Shown here one piece after another: positions 5,883 to 9,173 of a stretch of 9,173 bases of DNA (position 1 is its first letter; the number at the start of each line of letters is the position of its first letter). The DNA comes from Candidatus Latescibacterota bacterium. GTDB lineage: Bacteria; Latescibacterota; UBA2968; UBA8231. Made by a program: the position numbers and the translations under genes. Location: the NCBI GenBank assembly GCA_021295675.1, contig JAGWBY010000073.1, forward strand, positions 1 through 9,173, in the 5' to 3' direction. The notes below the pieces were generated by a model, which worked only from the letters and a program-made list of their open reading frames with translations, ran no database searches and was not told the origin of the DNA.

Positions 5883-6548
5883 TCAGTAGTAGTACTGTGA
5901 CTTGGCGCGGAAAAGTTCATGCTCGCGGCGCACCGCAGGCTTGATGCGGTCGTACCAAGTTCTCTCTCCTGTTTGCCATTTCCGGAAAATCGCCCAGCAG
6001 CAGTAATCTGCCACCTGCAATCCGTAGTGGGAACGCGATTGGTGGTGCAGAATGTGATACTTCATTCCCGACGGCAGCATACTATGCAACGCAGTCCGTA
6101 CGGCTCTTTCGATTGCTCTCCGCTTCTTGTTTACCGGAATAGTATCGGTGATAACAATGACCTTTTCCACGCTATCAGCGTCCAACTCAGTGGGTAGGAT
6201 CAACTTCAAAAGGTGGCCTAAGATCTCTGGATAGAAACGTCGATCCTTCCGTAACTCAGGATCGACCTTGGCCTTCTCGACCACTAAGCAGTCAATGCTT
6301 ATACCGTCGAGATGGTTGGCGATTAGATCGAACACGCGACGGCGTACATCTTTGCCGTCTAGGTAGCAGTGAAAGTACTCAAGGTCTATTCCGTGTTCGA
6401 GGCAATCGTGCTTGTAGCCATCCATTGGCATGGCTGCCGAAAATGGGCGCTTCATACCGACGCTGGTCAACACGAAATAGCGGGAACCACTCGCACTGAA
6501 GTCGAAGTTTCCAGACTCGTCGAGAAAAATGTAAGTGCAGCGGGCCAA
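5883..6548 (-). CDS. DUF3800 family protein (predicted RNase H-like fold)
   Basis: The 221-residue protein has the DUF3800 features: TYIFLDESGNFDF at the N-terminus (D10, E11), FH...D near 59-67, VVEKAK at 89-94, VIVITDTIPVNKKR (D135), and LQVADYCCWAIFRKW (D181) followed by YDRIKP. The spaced acidic residues D10, E11, D135 and D181 fit a metal-dependent nuclease of RNase H-like fold, as proposed for the family; activity is not shown here. The TTG at 6548 is preferred because AAGGAGG (6562-6556) stands 7 nt before it; an upstream TTG at 6584 lacks such a site and adds 12 residues unlike the family. It is the last of three closely packed minus-strand genes, and its stop is 15 bp from the T tract of the facing structured RNA. 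The function may be defence, toxin-antitoxin or RNA processing. Confidence 0.87.
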   Translation of the reverse strand: MARCTYIFLDESGNFDFSASGSRYFVLTSVGMKRPFSAAMPMDGYKHDCLEHGIDLEYFHCYLDGKDVRRRVFDLIANHLDGISIDCLVVEKAKVDPELRKDRRFYPEILGHLLKLILPTELDADSVEKVIVITDTIPVNKKRRAIERAVRTALHSMLPSGMKYHILHHQSRSHYGLQVADYCCWAIFRKWQTGERTWYDRIKPAVRREHELFRAKSQYYY

Positions 6549-6555
6549 GGTGATT

Positions 6556-6562
6556 CCTCCTT
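6556..6562 (-). promoter_or_regulatory. Shine-Dalgarno site fixing the DUF3800 start
   Basis: AAGGAGG on the minus strand, 7 nt before the TTG whose first base is 6548. Its first A is also the last base of the TGA stop (6564-6562) of the upstream 61-codon gene, so the two genes look translationally coupled. Confidence 0.75.
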
Positions 6563-6747
6563 CAAGAATTCGTCTGTGACCCAAAGATGTCGAGCTTCAG
6601 TCCTTCGTACACTCTCATCCTTGGCTTGATGAATGGGGCGAGAGTGTCGCGCATAAAAGCCATCGTAGTATTACCGCTTGTGCAACTTACATATCCTTGG
6701 ATGCGTGTCGATAGTTCTTTGGTATTTGCATATCCTTCCGTGTCCAT
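6562..6747 (-). CDS. Small hypothetical protein between two operon genes
   Basis: A 61-residue protein starting MDTEGYANTKELSTRIQGYV and ending RVYEGLKLDIFGSQTNS. I do not recognise the family, and no membrane segment or cysteine pattern stands out. The ATG is supported by AGAGGAAGG (6764-6756) 8 nt upstream, and the stop overlaps the Shine-Dalgarno of DUF3800, so it sits well inside a three-gene unit. Its first 61 bp overlap in another frame with the 3' end of the preceding gene, an overlap that may come from a frameshift in that gene. It could be a small partner of the DUF3800 protein, but nothing in the sequence proves it. Confidence 0.55.
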   Translation of the reverse strand: MDTEGYANTKELSTRIQGYVSCTSGNTTMAFMRDTLAPFIKPRMRVYEGLKLDIFGSQTNS

Positions 6748-7229
6748 TTTTCTATCCTTCCTCTAGTAGTCATACTTACTGTAACACTTACCGAAACCTC
6801 CTCCATCTTGTCGTCAATCCATGCGGAAATCAAGGCATATGTGGACAACTTGTAGACCAGGTCAAACCAGTCGAGCATCTGCTTGATAGATGAATCATTG
6901 TCTGGATCCTCAAGAGTTCCATACTGCATCTGGTACATGCGCCAAGTGGAGTGCTCAAACTCATGAATGAACTCTCTCAACGCGGTAGCTATATCTTGCT
7001 TTTCAACATTTCGACGTTTCCCCAAGGTATTGAGAAATGCCCATAATGCAGCGCAACCATCTTTCCAACGAGATAGCTGACTTGAGTCCTGATTCCAGAA
7101 TTTGGCTCCATCGTCCTTCAAGCGCTCTATGGCACCAAGAGCGTTGCGAACATGCGTCGAAGAAGAGTCAGCCTCAAAACGACCTACAAAGTCCATTAAC
7201 TGTGCCTGACGTTTTTTGAAGCGTGGCAT
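6687..7229 (-). CDS. Hypothetical helical protein, first gene of the DUF3800 operon
   Basis: The 180-codon frame starts at an ATG with TAGGAG (7242-7237) 7 nt upstream. Residues 1-144 look like a genuine soluble, mostly helical protein rich in charged residues, Trp and Phe (RFKKRQAQLMDFVGRF, ALREFIHEFEHSTWRMYQMQ, MLDWFDLVYKLSTYALISAW). I do not recognise the family. From about residue 145 the sequence turns into VSVSVTVSMTTRG and then reads out of frame through the next gene. The alternative frame from 6798 gives GFGKCYSKYDY and stops at TAG 6765-6763, just before the Shine-Dalgarno of the 61-codon gene. This is a more natural ending, so a 1-nt loss near the GGAGGAGG at 6804-6797 is likely and the intact protein would be about 155 residues. 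Likely co-expressed with DUF3800. Confidence 0.65.
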   Translation of the reverse strand: MPRFKKRQAQLMDFVGRFEADSSSTHVRNALGAIERLKDDGAKFWNQDSSQLSRWKDGCAALWAFLNTLGKRRNVEKQDIATALREFIHEFEHSTWRMYQMQYGTLEDPDNDSSIKQMLDWFDLVYKLSTYALISAWIDDKMEEVSVSVTVSMTTRGRIEKWTRKDMQIPKNYRHASKDM

Positions 7230-7407
7230 TATTTTTCTCCTAGCTTAATATCATTGTTGATCAAGCGTTGCGATGGCAGCTGAATTTATCATAAAGCAAT
7301 CACAGAGCATAAATAAACCGTGTCAATGGATTGTTTAAGGGAGTAGTCTCCATGACTCATTACGCCATCTGTGGAATAGGATGTTTTTGTTGAAAATCCA
7401 ACGGTAG
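7230..7407. other. A/T-rich intergenic region, likely promoter of the DUF3800 operon
   Basis: No convincing gene is visible. On the minus strand a perfect TTGACA lies at 7326-7321, and TGTGAT begins 16 nt after it, a weak -10 (4 of 6). TATGAT further on (about 7283-7278) is a better -10 but lacks a matching -35. One of these probably drives the three minus-strand genes. GGAG-TAGT-CTCC near 7340-7351 could form a tiny hairpin of unknown meaning. Confidence 0.3.
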
Positions 7408-7700
7408 ATAAACGATATTCAACAATCTATTCCCCGCTCGGCACTGCTCTCCGGGGTAATTAGCGGTCTCGAAGAGGCACCGACTGTGGCCTTGCTAGGT
7501 ACCCGACAGGTCGGCAAGACGATGTTGGCGCGACAGGTCGTAGCGGCATAGCCCGGGGGATTGACTGTATTCGACTTGGATGTGGATGAAGGTCGCGGCC
7601 GTCCGCGAAACGTTATCGCAAACGCCGGAAACCTTATTGCGCAAAAGCGAGGACGTGGTTGTCGATAAAGAGCAATACTCGACTTCTCTTCGTTGCGCCG
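7408..7700 (+). pseudogene. Decayed 5' fragment of a DUF4143/AAA_14-type ATPase
   Basis: A frame from about 7408 reads NDIQQSIPRSALLSG, then LEEAPTVALLGTRQVGKTML, typical of the AAA_14/DUF4143 ATPase family. The Walker A motif GTRQVGKT is at 7498-7521. The usual start would be at 7408, where the codon is ATA. A TAG interrupts the frame at 7549-7551, after which PGGLTVFDLD continues the family pattern. A frameshift between about 7570 and 7600 moves the homology to another frame (RETLSQTPETLLRKSEDVVV), with VVVDKEQ at 7655-7675 standing where the Walker B-like VVxDEIQ would be. A second in-frame TAA lies at 7666-7668. Similarity ends by about 7700, against the 3' end of gatB, and the DUF4143 half is missing. 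Intact relatives are common accessory genes of unclear role, sometimes discussed with toxin-antitoxin loci. Confidence 0.7.
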
Positions 7701-7717
7701 GAACCAGATGGCCGGTC

Positions 7718-9113
7718 TTATATCTCCAACTGCTGGCGCAACAATTCTTGCACAAGCTGCGGATTGGCCTTCCCCCGCGTCGTCCGCATCACTTGACCCA
7801 TCAAAAATTGCACGGTGTTGTGATTGCCGCCTTTGATCTTTTCGACGGCGTCGGGATGCGCGGCGATTACCTCGGCCACCGCTTGGTCTAGTTCGCCGCT
7901 GTCGGAGATTTGCCCGAGGCCGCGCGCGGCGACGATCTCGTCGGGCGAGCCGCCTTGTTCCCACAGTTGGCCAAAGACTTCGCGGGCCGCGTTTTGGTTG
8001 ATCGTGCCCTTTTTGACTAAGGAGAGCAATTCGACACGTCTTCAATCGACCGGCCCTCGGCGTTGAGGCGGCGGAAAACTTCTCCGGTGATCCAGTTGCC
8101 CACTTGCTTGGGATCTGCGCCTTGTACCTGTGCGGCCTCTTCGAAATACGCGGCCACGGCTTGGTCCTCGATTAAGGCGGCGATCTCCTGTGGGTTGAGT
8201 CCGTAGGTGGTGGCAAAGCGCGCGGCCTTGGCAGCAGGCAGTTCGGGCAAGCTGGCGTGGACTCGGGCGATCCACTCGTCGTCTAATTCCGCGACGAGCA
8301 AGTCTGGCTCTGGGAAGTAGCGGTAGTCGTCCGAGGTCTCTTTGCTGCGCTGCGGACGGGTGATATTGGCGCGTTCGTCCCAGCCCATGGTCTCTTGGCG
8401 GACGTGGCCGCCGGATTCGATGATATGTTGCTGGCGCTCGGCCTCATAGGCGATGGCGCTGCGCACGGCGCGGAAGGAGTTGAGGTTTTTTACCTCGACC
8501 TTAGTGCCCAATTCGCGGCTGCCCACAGGCCGGATCGAGATGTTGGCCTCGCAGCGCATGGCCCCTTTCTCCATATCGCCAGAGGACGCGCCTAGGTAGC
8601 GGACGATCTGGCGGATCTGGGTCAGGTACGCATAGCTCTCGTCGGCTGAACGGAGCGAGGAGTCGGTGACGATTTCCATCAGTGGCACGCCGGCGCGGTT
8701 GTAGTCGATTAGGCTGGAGTGGCCGGCGTGCTGGAGCTTGCCGGTGTCTTCTTCGAGGTGGACGCGGACGACGCCGATTTGCTTGGGGCCGCTCTCGCCG
8801 TCGATCTCGATCCAACCGCTCTCGCACAGGGGCTGCTCGTATTGCGAGATCTGGTAGCCCTTGGGCAGGTCGGGATAGACGTAGTTTTTGCGCGGGGTTT
8901 GACTTGGCAATGAAGGGCCATGCCGGTCATAACCGTCAGCTCGACGGCGCGGCCGTTGATCACGGGCAAAGCACCGGGCTGGCCGGTACACACGGGGCAG
9001 ATGTGGGCGTTGGCTGCCACCTGAAAGTGATCGGCCGCGCAGGCGCAAAACATCTTGGAGGCTGTTTGCAACTCGACGTGGACTTCCATGCCGATGACGG
9101 TTTCGTAGGGCAA
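7718..9113 (-). pseudogene. gatB: gatB, Asp-tRNA(Asn)/Glu-tRNA(Gln) amidotransferase subunit B, broken by two frameshifts
   Basis: GatB, with GatA and GatC, converts misacylated Glu-tRNA(Gln) and Asp-tRNA(Asn) to the correct amidated forms in bacteria lacking the direct synthetases. The sequence shows [91 protein letters not shown], and the C-terminal tRNA-binding tail GTINQNAAREVFGQLWEQGG to LLRQQLEI. The start is a TTG (first base 9113) with AAAGGAG 6 nt upstream. It lies in three frames: 9113 to about 8907, about 8892 to 8035, and about 8032 to 7718. Against family spacing, about 13 nt are missing between ALHC and RKNY, and about 22 nt between SIEDV and ELLSLVKKG. Restoring both gives 1431 nt, or 476 residues, a normal GatB length. 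Either a decayed copy or an assembly problem. Confidence 0.85.
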
Positions 9114-9119
9114 GGGATG

Positions 9120-9126
9120 CTCCTTT
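9120..9126 (-). promoter_or_regulatory. Shine-Dalgarno site of gatB
   Basis: AAAGGAG on the minus strand, 6 nt before the TTG at 9113-9111. It fixes the start at [15 protein letters not shown], matching GatB N-termini, and rules out the longer frame that begins further upstream and overlaps the preceding gene. Confidence 0.7.
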
Positions 9127-9135
9127 GGGCGGGCT

Positions 9136-9173
9136 TTAGGCGAAGAGGACGTGCTGGCGGAGAAAGGCATCGC
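9136..9173 (-). CDS. C-terminal end of the gene upstream of gatB (partial)
   Basis: The minus strand reads DAFLRQHVLFA and then TAA (9138-9136), 22 nt before the gatB start. In many bacteria gatA precedes gatB in this arrangement, so gatA is the leading guess, but 11 residues cannot confirm it. Confidence 0.4.
   Translation of the reverse strand, partial: DAFLRQHVLFA

Noticed and set aside
6546..6584. Longer DUF3800 start at the TTG whose first base is 6584.
   Set aside because: No Shine-Dalgarno precedes it, the added residues are unlike the family, and the TTG at 6548 has AAGGAGG at 7-nt spacing.
5659..7272. A 10-nt direct repeat AAGCGTTGCG at 5659-5668 and 7263-7272 roughly flanking the DUF3800 module, considered as a target-site duplication.
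   Set aside because: Many 10-nt matches are expected by chance in 9 kb, the right copy lies inside the probable operon promoter region, and no transposase or inverted ends accompany it.
7419..8045. A 208-codon minus-strand frame overlapping the gatB 3' end and the ATPase remnant.
   Set aside because: Its translation is arginine-rich noise, while the neighbouring frame gives the clear GatB C-terminal domain.
1..9173. CRISPR array, tRNA or rRNA genes, insertion sequence ends.
   Set aside because: No regularly spaced repeats, no tRNA-like cloverleaf or rRNA segment, and no transposase frame were recognised on either strand.

Overview
The window looks like an accessory-rich stretch of a bacterial chromosome. 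It is a compositional mosaic: an A/T-rich left end (about 1-1000), a G/C-rich middle (about 2000-5330), a moderately A/T-rich module (about 5700-7410) and a G/C-rich right end. The large exported metalloprotease ends in a 'PNPFN ... GIYFYRL' FlgD-Ig/sorting-like module. Together with HicAB and Phd-type genes, this is typical of uncultured FCB-group phyla such as Latescibacterota. That placement is inference from protein style only.

Layout. (1) 1-1730: a Type II restriction-modification pair on the + strand, an endonuclease with GLD...EAK catalytic residues and a beta-class DNA methyltransferase. The endonuclease reading frame continues convincingly upstream of its first ATG, but no standard start codon is visible there. 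(2) 1744-5327: a HicB-like antitoxin, then a 1113-residue secreted M6-type metalloprotease with a beta-helix. The first 14 codons of the protease read like the beginning of a HicA toxin, so the toxin seems to have been replaced in place by an exported protease that kept the toxin's start and its coupling to hicB. (3) 5427-5660: a Phd/YefM antitoxin with no toxin after it. (4) 5711-7229: the most interesting module. A near-consensus sigma70 promoter drives a roughly 123-nt structured RNA that ends in a C7/G7 stem and a T6 tract. Facing it 15 bp away is the end of a DUF3800 gene, the last of three packed minus-strand genes. DUF3800 genes are known companions of structured RNA motifs, so this is a good candidate RNA-protein system. 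(5) 7408-9173: a decayed DUF4143/AAA_14-type ATPase fragment on the + strand, then gatB on the minus strand carrying two apparent small deletions that break its frame, then the last codons of the gene upstream of gatB.

Several genes here (endonuclease 5' end, 180-codon ORF, ATPase, gatB) have disturbed frames. This is either real decay in a mobile-gene hotspot or consensus error in the assembly. The gatB indels, in a normally essential gene, are the ones that most need checking against reads.
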